Shown piece by piece: positions 56,069-64,000 of a stretch of 64,000 bases of DNA (the stretch's first letter is position 1; every line of letters starts with the position of its first letter). Below the pieces are notes generated by a model. It was not told where the DNA came from. It did not search any database and saw only the letters and a program-made list of their open reading frames with translations. Origin of the DNA: an uncultured Gemmataceae bacterium (GTDB lineage Bacteria > Planctomycetota > Planctomycetia > Gemmatales > Gemmataceae); assembly GCA_937923405.1 (NCBI GenBank), contig CALDUY010000017.1, positions 152,899 to 216,898 of the forward strand, in the 5' to 3' direction. The position numbers and the translations under genes are program-made.

Positions 56069-56298
56069 TCGTCGCGGTGGACAGCCGTTGCGGACATGCA
56101 AGCCATTGAGATCGTCAGCGACGGACCGAGTTAGCCCGCCAGCCGATTCCGTCAGATCGATCGCCCCGCATCTCGAGCGTTGCTGCCGATTGGTGGCAAC
56201 CTGAAGGTAGATCCGGTGCTCGGCCGCTCGATGGCAGGGGTTGCACATGCTTCTTTCATAGCCGAAATCAGACTGCTCGCCATCGGAGGAACTGATTG

Positions 56299-59200
56299 AT
56301 GAGCATTTTCTTGAGCTTGACCATGCTTGCCGCCTCGAACGCATCGGAGCCACAGGCGGAATGGCGAACGAGTGTCGATCTGTGCGACGGCTGGCAACTT
56401 GTTCCAGTTAGCGGGATGGACGCTCTCCGCGGCCTGTCGGTCCTAAACAAGCAACCCAATGACGGCTGGAAACCCGTGGCGATTCCCAATCGCGGCGACG
56501 GCACGGGCTTCTTCAAAATCTACGCCCACCCCGAAGAGCAGGGCGGCTGGTATCGTCGCACGCTCCGCCTGGAGTCGATTCCCAAGGACCGTCGCTTGAT
56601 CCTGCAATTCCGGGCCGCCAGCTACCTCACCCGCGTTTGGGTCAATGGTCGCTTTGTCGGCAGCCACGACTTCCACGCCGCGCCGTTTGATTTGGACATC
56701 ACCGCCGCCGTCAAGGAGGGTGAGAACGACATCGTCGTTTCGTGCGCCCCCAACATCGACTTAAGCGTCGATCCCAAAGCGGCCTGGCATACCCGCGAAA
56801 TCGGCACGCGTGGTTATCAAACGCCTCTGGGCATCTGGGATCGGGTCTTTCTGCTCACGGTTCCCGAGGTGCGAGCCACCGACCTGTTCGTCCGTCCTAG
56901 CTATCGCAAGAAAAACCTCTCGGCGACCGTCACGCTGAGCAACAGCACGCCGCACGGTTGGCAGGGTCAATTGCGGGCGCGGGTCGTCGCGGGCGACCAG
57001 GTTTGCAAAGAGTTTCCCCTGGTCGAAGCTACGGTCAAGGCGTTGTCCACCGCTCCGGTGGAACTGCTGGTCGATTGGCCTGATTTCCGCATGTGGACGC
57101 CGCAAGACCCGCACCTGTACCACTTGGAAGTCGAACTGCTCGACGCCGCCGGCAAGGCTGAGGGCAAGGTCGTCGATCGCACCCGGCAACGCTTCGGCTT
57201 CCGCGAGGTGTGGATCGATAGAAGCAAGCCCGGCCAACCCGAGATCATGATGAACGGCCAGCCGCTGCGCTTCTACGGCTATGGCCTGTGGCCCAACTGG
57301 GGCCACCCCAAGGAACACTGGCTGGAACAGATCCGCAAGGGGCAGTGGCGGTTGTACACCGGTTGTCGCACCCATGCGATGGAGGCACCGGAGAGCTTTT
57401 TCGAGGCGTGCGACGAAGCCGGCTTTCTGGTTGTCTGCGAGACGGGGCTGCTCCAAGAAGCCCCGTTCTGGCGCGAGGCAACCTGGCGGACCGTGTTTCA
57501 TCAATATGCCAAGTGGGTCATCTCTAAGCGGAATCACCCCAGTATCGTGATGTGGAGCCTGGACAACGAGGCGTGCCACGGCGGCTTGCCCGCCCCGCAC
57601 GTCGCCTCCATGCCCTGGCTGACCAAGCTGTGCGACCAGTACCACACCCTCGATCCGACCCGCCCGGTCACGGCCAGCAACGACTACGACGCCATCCCGA
57701 ACCTGGACGTCCACGCGGTCGGCGGTGGCCCACACATCAACACCTACGCCGCATTGCCGAATGAATATCGCTTGGTGACTGAGATGTTTGACGGCCTCCG
57801 CGGACGCGAGCAGGGCAAGCCGGCCATCCTGACCGAGTGGGGCGAGAACCCGAACTGCTTCGACGCCCACGCGACCATCGCCGGCGAACGTCTCTTCGAG
57901 GGGCCGCTGTGGTTCTTCAATCGCGGGGAGGACGGCTCGGGCAGCTGGTGCCTCAACACCCAACGCACCCGCATCGGGGCACAGCACAGCTTCTGGGGCA
58001 TCAAAGAGATGCGTCGCGTCGGCATCCCCATCATTTGCAGCTTCGCCGGCGCGGGCGATCATCCCCTGGTCAACACCCCCCAAGACAACGAAGCCAACCC
58101 GCGGCTCAGCTTCAACGCCTGTGGTTTCCAGGTCGCCTTCAACCAACGCTACGGCCGCAACTTCGTGGCCGGTCGCTCGACACGCTTCGGCGTGCTGGTC
58201 ATCAACGATGCCTTTGTGCCACTGGACGGACAGGTGCGCGTGACCTTCCGTCGCCCCGGCGAAGAGAAGCCGTTGCTGGTGGCCACACAAGCCGTGAAGC
58301 TGGAGCGGGGCACGCGGACCGATACCTTTGTCGATTGGAACTTCCCTGCGGTGAGCGAACGGCTCGATCTGCTCGCCACCACGGAACTGCTGAGCAAGGA
58401 TCGCGTCGTTTACAGCGAGTCGTGGACGGCGGCCGTCTATCCGCCCGTGACCGGCTTCGACAAGCTGCCCGCCGTGCGCCTGTACGATCCCAAAGGCACG
58501 ACCGCGGCGTTGTTGGAGCGGCTCGGCGTTCGCTTCGTTCGTCTGGAACAGTGGCAAGACGCACTGGCCGATACCAAGCAGCCGCTGGTTTTTGGGACCG
58601 ATGCCGCTGAGAGTCTGACGACCGCCGACCAAGACCGCCTGAGCGAATGGCTGAAGACCGGCGGACGCTTGCTCGTGTTGCCGCAGGCGCGGCCGCTGCT
58701 GTCGCTGGGCGGTGTGTGGTTTACCCGCGGTCTGAAATATACCACCGCTTGGGAGGCGGTGCGGCCCTACTCGGCCACGATTGCCCATGCCACGAGTCTG
58801 GATCATCCTGTGCTGCGCGGCACGGGGGCCGAGGACTTCCGCTTCTGGCGGGCCGACGACCTGCTGGCCCCGGTCTGCCTGATCAAGCCCGACGCGGGGA
58901 ATTTCCGGCCGATCCTTTCCAGTGGTCGCACGGTGGACCGCTTCTTCAGCATGGTCGATGTCGGCCTGGCCGGGACGCCCCTGGCCGAGGTCTTTCACGG
59001 TCGCGGGCTGGCGCTGGTGTGTCAGGCGCTTGTCACCGAAGCGGAGAACGACCCCTGCGCCGCCACGGTGTTGCGTAATCTGCTGACGTATCTGCACGAG
59101 CCGAGTCTGCCGCCGGTTCGTCCGCTCGTCGGTGCGGTGCCGGAGGCTTTGCGTTTACCCGGCTTGCCGGAACCGAAGGACAAAGCAGCCGATGGAATTC

Positions 59201-60351
59201 GCCTCCTGATGGGAGCCGGCAACGCCGACTTCGCCAAGCAGTTGAACGAAACGCTACCGGCCGTACGCGAGGGGCAGACACTGGTGGTGCATCACCTCGA
59301 CCCAGCCGCGGCCAAACGGCTCAGCGAGGCCACGGGCCACACCTTCCGCGTCACGGATAAGCATCCGTACCCGCGTTACAACGGCTGGGAAGCGGACCCG
59401 ACCAAGCGAGAGAAGCAGCCGATCGTCCTAGAGTCGGCCCCGATCTACACAGCCGCTTGGCAGAACCGAACGGGTCTCGCCTTGGGCCAGAGTAACAACG
59501 ATCTGTGGTTCGGCTACTCCGATCACATGCCGCACGCGGTCACGTGCGATGCCGCCGGCTCGATCCACTACTCGCAACCGTGCGTGTTGCTCGAAGTGCC
59601 GCTGGGCAAGGGTCGGCTGGTGATCAATCAGGTCCGCTGGGATCAGGCCCCGACGGCCAAGCCCTACGCCCAGAAACGCTTGCGGCGCTACGCGGCGATT
59701 CTGCTGACCAACCTCGGGGTGACGCTCGATCTGTATCGCCCCGGCAGCCAAGCGCCGCCAGTGCCGGCCGATGCGTATATTCATCTGTCGATGGACGAAC
59801 GCGACTCGAAGCGGCTGCGGGATTCGTCCGGTTGTGGCAGCGACATGGTGGTGCAGGGCAAGGTCGAGTTTCCGCAAGGCAAGTACGGCGCGGCGCTGCG
59901 GTTCGTCGAGCCGACCGGGTTTGCCGAGTTCGAGGCCCGACAGGATCTGTACGGCCGCATTCCGCCGCGCTTCAGTGTCGATTTCTGGATCCGACCGACA
60001 GCCAACCAGGCCGGGCAAATCTTCACCAACAACCGCTGGTTCCGCGGCGAACTCGACGACAAGGGCCACTTCCAGTTTGCCGCCATTCATCCGCCCTTTC
60101 AGAGCCTGCGAAGCAAGCAACCCCTACCGCTCAACGAGTGGACACGCCTGACGCTGACCATCGACACACAGAAAGGACGCATGCTGTTGTATCGCAACGC
60201 CGTCCGCGAAGCCGAGGGACCGTCGATCGGCCATTACCCGCACGGCTACTGGTCGCTCGGCGCGTCACTGGCTGGGGAAAAACGCTTGGCCTTCCGCGGC
60301 GACCTGGACGAGTTCCGCGTCTTTGATGATGTGATCGAGGTCAAACCGTAA
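56299..60351 (+). CDS. Large glycoside hydrolase family 2 protein with LamG-like C-terminus
   Basis: The 1350-residue product has a GH2 layout: an N-terminal jelly roll (WRTSVDLCDGWQLVPV; YLTRVWVNGRFVGSHDFHA), an Ig-like domain and a TIM barrel starting near GQPLRFYGYGLWPNWG. The acid/base Glu is likely in SLDNEACHG (residue 424) and the nucleophile in LTEWGEN (residue 513). After a long central region, a C-terminal LamG-like beta-sandwich (about 1155-1350, with VDFWIRPTANQAGQIFTNN) suggests carbohydrate binding. A signal-like start (FLSLTMLAASNASE) predicts export. GH2 includes beta-galactosidase, beta-glucuronidase and beta-mannosidase; the substrate is unknown. The ATG at 56299 follows GGAGG. 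Confidence 0.85.
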   Translation: MSIFLSLTMLAASNASEPQAEWRTSVDLCDGWQLVPVSGMDALRGLSVLNKQPNDGWKPVAIPNRGDGTGFFKIYAHPEEQGGWYRRTLRLESIPKDRRLILQFRAASYLTRVWVNGRFVGSHDFHAAPFDLDITAAVKEGENDIVVSCAPNIDLSVDPKAAWHTREIGTRGYQTPLGIWDRVFLLTVPEVRATDLFVRPSYRKKNLSATVTLSNSTPHGWQGQLRARVVAGDQVCKEFPLVEATVKALSTAPVELLVDWPDFRMWTPQDPHLYHLEVELLDAAGKAEGKVVDRTRQRFGFREVWIDRSKPGQPEIMMNGQPLRFYGYGLWPNWGHPKEHWLEQIRKGQWRLYTGCRTHAMEAPESFFEACDEAGFLVVCETGLLQEAPFWREATWRTVFHQYAKWVISKRNHPSIVMWSLDNEACHGGLPAPHVASMPWLTKLCDQYHTLDPTRPVTASNDYDAIPNLDVHAVGGGPHINTYAALPNEYRLVTEMFDGLRGREQGKPAILTEWGENPNCFDAHATIAGERLFEGPLWFFNRGEDGSGSWCLNTQRTRIGAQHSFWGIKEMRRVGIPIICSFAGAGDHPLVNTPQDNEANPRLSFNACGFQVAFNQRYGRNFVAGRSTRFGVLVINDAFVPLDGQVRVTFRRPGEEKPLLVATQAVKLERGTRTDTFVDWNFPAVSERLDLLATTELLSKDRVVYSESWTAAVYPPVTGFDKLPAVRLYDPKGTTAALLERLGVRFVRLEQWQDALADTKQPLVFGTDAAESLTTADQDRLSEWLKTGGRLLVLPQARPLLSLGGVWFTRGLKYTTAWEAVRPYSATIAHATSLDHPVLRGTGAEDFRFWRADDLLAPVCLIKPDAGNFRPILSSGRTVDRFFSMVDVGLAGTPLAEVFHGRGLALVCQALVTEAENDPCAATVLRNLLTYLHEPSLPPVRPLVGAVPEALRLPGLPEPKDKAADGIRLLMGAGNADFAKQLNETLPAVREGQTLVVHHLDPAAAKRLSEATGHTFRVTDKHPYPRYNGWEADPTKREKQPIVLESAPIYTAAWQNRTGLALGQSNNDLWFGYSDHMPHAVTCDAAGSIHYSQPCVLLEVPLGKGRLVINQVRWDQAPTAKPYAQKRLRRYAAILLTNLGVTLDLYRPGSQAPPVPADAYIHLSMDERDSKRLRDSSGCGSDMVVQGKVEFPQGKYGAALRFVEPTGFAEFEARQDLYGRIPPRFSVDFWIRPTANQAGQIFTNNRWFRGELDDKGHFQFAAIHPPFQSLRSKQPLPLNEWTRLTLTIDTQKGRMLLYRNAVREAEGPSIGHYPHGYWSLGASLAGEKRLAFRGDLDEFRVFDDVIEVKP

Positions 60352-60370
60352 TTCCGCAGGAGAAAAAGCC

Positions 60371-61591
60371 ATGCGTGTGCGATCTGTCGTAATTGCCCTG
60401 ATGGCGTGGGGTGCCGTCGCCTGGCTGGTTGCGTTGCCGGTGGCAGCCCAGCCGCCGCAATGGCAAGATGGCGACACCCTCACCGTGGGCAAGCTCAAAG
60501 TTTCGCTGTCGCGGCCGCAGTTGGTGCAACGCAGCAAGGGGTTCCTGTGGTTTCCATCCCTGTACCATCGCGGCGGTGATCGTTGGTTTGCGATTCTGTC
60601 CACTTATGCCGACCAAGCCCAAGACGTGACGCCCGGCGTTATCACCTTCTCCGAAGATGGCGGCCTAACCTGGTCCAAACCCGTCGGCGGCAATTACGGC
60701 GAAATGACCATCGCTCGCCCTGACGGTTCCTTCTTGTTGCTGCCGTACTATCTCCGATTCCAGTCGGACGATCTCGCCGTCGGCAAGGCTCGGCAAATTC
60801 CCAAAGCCACCAACACCATCGAAGATCTGAAAGACCCGGTCGAAGTCAGCGGCTGGCCCCGCAAGATCGGCCTGCTCGATGCCGACCTGGGTGGCCCCAA
60901 GGCCGAATGGAAGCTGGCCGGCTTCGTCTTCAACGGTCAGTCGCTCTTGGCCAAGGACGGCAAAACCTACCTGGCGACGCTCTACGGCCGCTTCGCCGGC
61001 GCTCGCCGCTTTAGCGTGGTGCTGGCCGAATCGGCCGATGGGCTGAAGTGGAAGATCCGCTCGGTCATCGCCGATGAAACCTGCCAGCTCCGCGGCGGCG
61101 AGGGGCCGTGCGAGTCGGCCGTGGTGCGGCTCAAGGATGGCCGCCTGCTCTGTGTGTTTCGGCTCGATAGTGCCGTGCCCTATGGCCACTGCTTCAGCAA
61201 CGACGACGGCAAAAGCTGGACCGAGCCGAAAAATCTCGACGGGCCGCTCTCGGTCCAGCCGAGCCTCGCGCTATCGAGCAAAGGGGTACTGTTGCTCTCT
61301 GGCGGCCGACCAGGGGTGTCGCTGTGGCTCAACCGTGAAGGTGACGCCGTGCGCTGGGTCAAGATCGACTTGCAAGCGCACCACAACAAGTGGGTCAAGG
61401 ACGAGCCGATCGCGCGTGCCATCGCCGGGTTCGACTCCAACTCGACCGCCTACACCGAGGTCCGCTGGAGCGACGACCGCCACTTCCTGGTCATCTACGA
61501 CCGATTGGCCAACGGCTGGCAGCCGATCCCGGCCGAGTCGACGGCTACCAACTCCGTCTGGGTGGTCCGCGGCCGGGTCGACATGGACTAA
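60371..61591 (+). CDS. Exported sialidase-like (BNR-repeat) protein
   Basis: The 406-residue product has a signal peptide (VVIALMAWGAVAWLVALPVAAQ) and a six-bladed-propeller-like sialidase fold with Asp-box-like motifs, such as SEDGGLTWSKP and SNDDGKSWTEP, and GGEGPCESAVVRLKDGRLLC. It is probably an exo-sialidase or a related glycoside hydrolase. The start follows AGGAG by 9 bases, and it lies 19 bases after the GH2 gene, so the two are co-transcribed. Catalytic Arg/Tyr residues cannot be certified by eye. Confidence 0.82.
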   Translation: MRVRSVVIALMAWGAVAWLVALPVAAQPPQWQDGDTLTVGKLKVSLSRPQLVQRSKGFLWFPSLYHRGGDRWFAILSTYADQAQDVTPGVITFSEDGGLTWSKPVGGNYGEMTIARPDGSFLLLPYYLRFQSDDLAVGKARQIPKATNTIEDLKDPVEVSGWPRKIGLLDADLGGPKAEWKLAGFVFNGQSLLAKDGKTYLATLYGRFAGARRFSVVLAESADGLKWKIRSVIADETCQLRGGEGPCESAVVRLKDGRLLCVFRLDSAVPYGHCFSNDDGKSWTEPKNLDGPLSVQPSLALSSKGVLLLSGGRPGVSLWLNREGDAVRWVKIDLQAHHNKWVKDEPIARAIAGFDSNSTAYTEVRWSDDRHFLVIYDRLANGWQPIPAESTATNSVWVVRGRVDMD

Positions 61592-61786
61592 CCCACAACC
61601 CGTCCAACTGAAGACATCCCTGGCCGACACCGTCGCCGCCGGAGTACCGGGGCAGAACGCTTTTGCCACGCTGATGCGTTATTATTTGTGCGCCACATCG
61701 GCCGCAAACGATCAGGTCCGGTCAAAAGCGCACGCCCTGGCCGAATCGGCCCATGGCACTCACAGATCGCCGAATTTTCCTTAGAG

Positions 61787-62240
61787 CCTGTCTAAAATGT
61801 GTGATTCTTAGCGTCGAAGCCGGCGGACCATGAGGTGGATCATGGCGACTTTGATGAACGCCTCGCTGCTCGCCGTCGTCCGCTCGTACTCCTTCGATAG
61901 TCGCCTCGACCGGCCCAGCCAGCCGAACGTCCGCTCGACGATCCACCACTTCGGCTGGACCACGAACCCGACCTGCCCGACCAACTTCTTGACCACCACC
62001 CCGACCCACCCTCACATCACCCACCCGTGGGTCAGGGCGGTGTCGAAGTGGGTGTCCCCCCACACCACCTTCAGCCGCTTGACCGCCGCCCGCAGCCGGT
62101 CCATCAGCTTGGGGCCGCCCGCCCGGCTTCGGCTCGGGCACGTGCGGGGCGATCAGCGTCCACTGGCGGTCGGTCAGGTTGATCGGGTATGGCCTCCTGT
62201 TCATGCCCGATAGGCTACACGCCGGGGCTTATTGGACAAG
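61787..62240 (-). mobile_element. Decayed IS5-family-like insertion sequence
   Basis: The N-terminus of a transposase reads MNRRPYPINLTDRQWTLIAP HVPEPKPGGRP-like in one reverse frame (from 62204), then frame changes and an in-frame stop interrupt the middle (VVWGDTHFDTALTHGWVM then stop). The C-terminus reappears as [20 protein letters not shown] with the catalytic-type Glu, ending in [15 protein letters not shown] at about 61808. The D-D catalytic core is mostly deleted. Imperfect ends (TGTCTAAAATG at about 61790-61800 against TTGTCCAATAAG) may be terminal inverted repeats. The element cannot encode an active transposase. Confidence 0.75.
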
Positions 62241-62416
62241 ATCTGAGAGTTACTTGGTTGCACCGATTGACGACGGCTTGGCGAACCACTACGTGGGGAG
62301 CGTCCCTACGAAGGGTTCTTCCCCAAGCATCGCGGCTGACGAACGGTTGCTCAATCGAGTGCCGTTTTTCTGATGTTCATTCCGCCGCCAAGGATATATG
62401 GATCTTGTCGCCGCGT

Positions 62417-63937
62417 TCAGGTCTTTCTTAATCCGCATATGCGACCGGCGGGCGGTCTGGAGTTGTGTATTCGTTTGGTGATTATATCGATGTTCCTCCC
62501 GTCGAACCGGTGTTGCCGCCGATCATACGACATGCGATTACTTTCGTAGACCCTGGTCCATGAGGCCGAAGCCCTTCCCGAGCCTTCCTCCTGGCGGTAT
62601 AGTGTGGAATAAGGAGAGGTGGCAGAGTGGTTGAATGCGTCGGTCTCGAAAACCGATTTACCCGCAAGGGTAACGAGGGTTCGAATCCCTCCCTCTCCGC
62701 TAAACGCATGTGCAGTATGTCGCGGTGAATCGCACGGGGTGGCACAAGTGGCCACCCCGTCGTCGTTTACGTCCTCGGTCTGCGAGTCGCTGCTGTCCCC
62801 TACCGCTGCCTGCTGCACCGCTTTCTGCAGCGCAACTGCATCGCTTTCTGCAGCGCGCGGGGCCAGCTCGAAATGCTCGTCCGTCGTCTGGGCGTAGTGC
62901 TTGAGGCTCACCTTGGCGTCATGGCCCAGCCACGTCGCAACCACGTGAACCGGGAACCCCTCCAGCAGTTCCGTCTCGCGGCTCGACCGCAGGTTGTGGA
63001 ACAAGCGCGGCCACGGCTCCAGGCCCGCCCGCTTCACCAACTTCCCGAACGTCGTCCGCAGGTTGCACGACTTCCAGCCAGTCGGCCGCGTGGCTTTCGC
63101 CAGGTGGTCCCCGCCGATGACGTGCGTCTGGCCCGGCTCGGCCAACTCGAAGGCCTCCTCCAGATACTTCCGCAGTTCCGGGAACAACGGGATCGTCCGG
63201 GATTCCTTGCCGTCGTAGCGGTCGGTCTTGGGCGAGGGGACGGTCAGCCGTCCGCGCTCCCAATCGACGTGCCGCCACTCCAGCGACAACACCTCGGAGG
63301 GGCAGCGCAGTCCGCCGAACCGCGCCAGCGCGATGATTGTTCGCCACGTCGGGTTTGCCGCGTCGAGTAGTTTCTGAACCATGTCGCGGTCGATGAACCG
63401 CTGCCGCAGGCTCACGTTGGCCGTCGGGATCTTCACCTCCGAGAACGGGTTCTCGTCGATCAGCTTGTGCTTGCGGGCGACGTGCAGGAAGGTGCGGGCG
63501 AAGGAGAGCCGCTTGGCCACGGTCGCCGCCGCGAGCTTCTGCGTCAGCAGCCACGCCTTGAACTGGTCGCCGTCGCCGGTGGTGATGCTCCGCAACGGCT
63601 TGTCCTCGCCGAAGAACTCGGCCAGGTTGCGGCATGGCTGCTGCCAGACTTCCAGCGTCGCGGGTTTCACGTCCGGGCGGGACAGGATGTACTGCTTGAG
63701 GAACTCGCCGAGCAGCATCCGCTTCGGAGCCTCAGCCAACCCAACAGCGGCGAACCGGTCGCGGAGCTTGGCTCCGACCCCGGCGAGCCAGACGGCGGTC
63801 TCACGCTTCGAGGAGCTCGGCCACCTTCGGCGGGAACGTGGCCACCTTCGGGCAAGCCCCACTCCCAGCCGCCGCCAAACGTCTTCTTGCGGGGAACGAT
63901 GCCGAGCGACTCCCGCGCCCGGCGGATCGTGCGCCAA
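62417..63937 (-). CDS. Tyrosine recombinase (integrase) reading through tRNA-Ser
   Basis: The frame encodes up to 506 residues. An N-terminal SAM-like/core-binding domain spans about residues 72-165, and the catalytic domain contains R211 (FGGLRCPSEV), H314-x-x-R317 (LFHNLRSSRE), H339 (WLGHDAKVSL) and Y348 (KHYAQ). Residues from about 414 (GEGGIRTLVTLAGK) are encoded antisense to tRNA-Ser and the sequence left of it, so the natural end is in the attachment site. The first 45 residues look unlike an integrase and start at a TTG, so the N-terminal arm may be missing. The gene belongs to an element continuing past the right edge. Confidence 0.85.
   Translation of the reverse strand: MAHDPPGAGVARHRSPQEDVWRRLGVGLARRWPRSRRRWPSSSKRETAVWLAGVGAKLRDRFAAVGLAEAPKRMLLGEFLKQYILSRPDVKPATLEVWQQPCRNLAEFFGEDKPLRSITTGDGDQFKAWLLTQKLAAATVAKRLSFARTFLHVARKHKLIDENPFSEVKIPTANVSLRQRFIDRDMVQKLLDAANPTWRTIIALARFGGLRCPSEVLSLEWRHVDWERGRLTVPSPKTDRYDGKESRTIPLFPELRKYLEEAFELAEPGQTHVIGGDHLAKATRPTGWKSCNLRTTFGKLVKRAGLEPWPRLFHNLRSSRETELLEGFPVHVVATWLGHDAKVSLKHYAQTTDEHFELAPRAAESDAVALQKAVQQAAVGDSSDSQTEDVNDDGVATCATPCDSPRHTAHAFSGEGGIRTLVTLAGKSVFETDAFNHSATSPYSTLYRQEEGSGRASASWTRVYESNRMSYDRRQHRFDGRNIDIITKRIHNSRPPAGRICGLRKT
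62613..62699 (+). tRNA. tRNA-Ser (anticodon CGA)
   Basis: The acceptor stem GGAGAGG pairs with CCTCTCC. A long variable arm (ttacccgcaagggtaac) marks the serine class. The anticodon arm TCGGT/ACCGA encloses CTCGAAA, giving CGA for UCG codons. It is the insertion site of the integrase element on the right; the integrase frame reads antisense across it. Confidence 0.94.
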
Positions 63938-63999
63938 CTCAGGTCGGCGGCCTCCGCCTGCTCGCGGATGTCCGCCACCGGCATCGGGCCGTCCTTGAG
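63667..63999 (-). CDS. C-terminal fragment of a replication/primase-type protein (partial)
   Basis: The frame is open from the right edge. It reads LKDGPMPVADIREQAEAADL, then WRTIRRARESLGIVPRKKTF and WEWGLPEG, which looks like the winged-helix C-terminus of a primase/helicase protein carried by planctomycete integrative elements. After WEWGLPEG the frame continues into a Ser/Pro-rich tail that overlaps the integrase; another frame offers an end at 63801. The true 3' end is therefore uncertain. This is a low-confidence family call. Confidence 0.4.
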   Translation of the reverse strand, partial: LKDGPMPVADIREQAEAADLSWRTIRRARESLGIVPRKKTFGGGWEWGLPEGGHVPAEGGRAPRSVRPPSGSPGSEPSSATGSPLLGWLRLRSGCCSASSSSSTSCPART

Positions 64000-64000
64000 C

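Noticed and set aside
56761..59097. Reverse-strand open frame of 778 codons inside the GH2 gene
   Set aside because: High-GC shadow of the forward gene: it lacks domains, has skewed His/Arg/Gly composition, and overlaps a well-supported GH2 reading frame.

Overview
The window looks like a chromosomal segment of a planctomycete, most likely in or near the Gemmataceae. The evidence is a GC-rich genome with several planctomycete-typical families: a DUF1559 prepilin-like protein, a DUF1501 Tat-exported protein, a CotH/EF-hand protein, Hanks-type kinases with a C-terminal membrane anchor, an RHS protein ending in DUF7619-like and RTX-like repeats, and a small-ORF/DUF2924/serine-recombinase cassette. 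This assignment is an inference from family content; no rRNA gene is present to confirm it.

From 1 to about 46.4 kb the window is mostly ordinary chromosome. It begins with the 3' part of an RHS protein (3-3230), a DUF1559 pseudopilin with a small lipoprotein (3392-4847), membrane and redox proteins (5136-9325), a DksA-like/lspA pair, tatA and tRNA-Val (9688-11524). An RND efflux pair follows (11697-16582), then a HEAT protein, a protein kinase, a C39-like protein and a CotH protein (17114-22887), and a probable pseudokinase next to a GspF-type gene (23206-25753). The stretch 25766-46388 is metabolic: thioesterase, glycerate kinase, purN, ornithine-cyclodeaminase family, aminotransferase, glycosyltransferase, a paired ketosynthase-like/ketosynthase, pxpB, a JAMM peptidase, argG, an HTH-PTS IIA fusion, thiolase, acetyl-CoA synthetase, folE and a YdiJ-like FAD/Fe-S oxidoreductase. 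A zinc-ribbon gene broken by one base in a G6 run closes it (46487-47654).

From tRNA-Asn (48031) to the right end the window is accessory. A palindrome-rich stretch leads into a small-ORF, DUF2924 and serine-recombinase cassette. The recombinase is cut off, and the reverse-strand gene beginning at the break, less GC-rich than its surroundings, encodes an EVE-like (PUA-fold) domain fused to a restriction-endonuclease-like domain. Beyond it lies a gene graveyard (about 51.2-53.5 kb): a gene broken by an 8-bp tandem duplication, a chimeric beta-sandwich protein, a glycosyltransferase broken by at least one single-base deletion, and the tail of an FkbM methyltransferase. An apparently intact LysR / DUF1501 / GH2 / sialidase-like cluster (53598-61591) suggests catabolism of a complex glycan. 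The window ends with a decayed IS5-type element and tRNA-Ser(CGA), into which a tyrosine-integrase element has inserted; the integrase frame runs antisense through the tRNA.

The most unusual unit is the EVE-nuclease gene sitting in the recombinase, a candidate modification-dependent restriction or defence gene. I recall related proteins from other bacteria, so the family is probably not new, and I see no second defence gene beside it.
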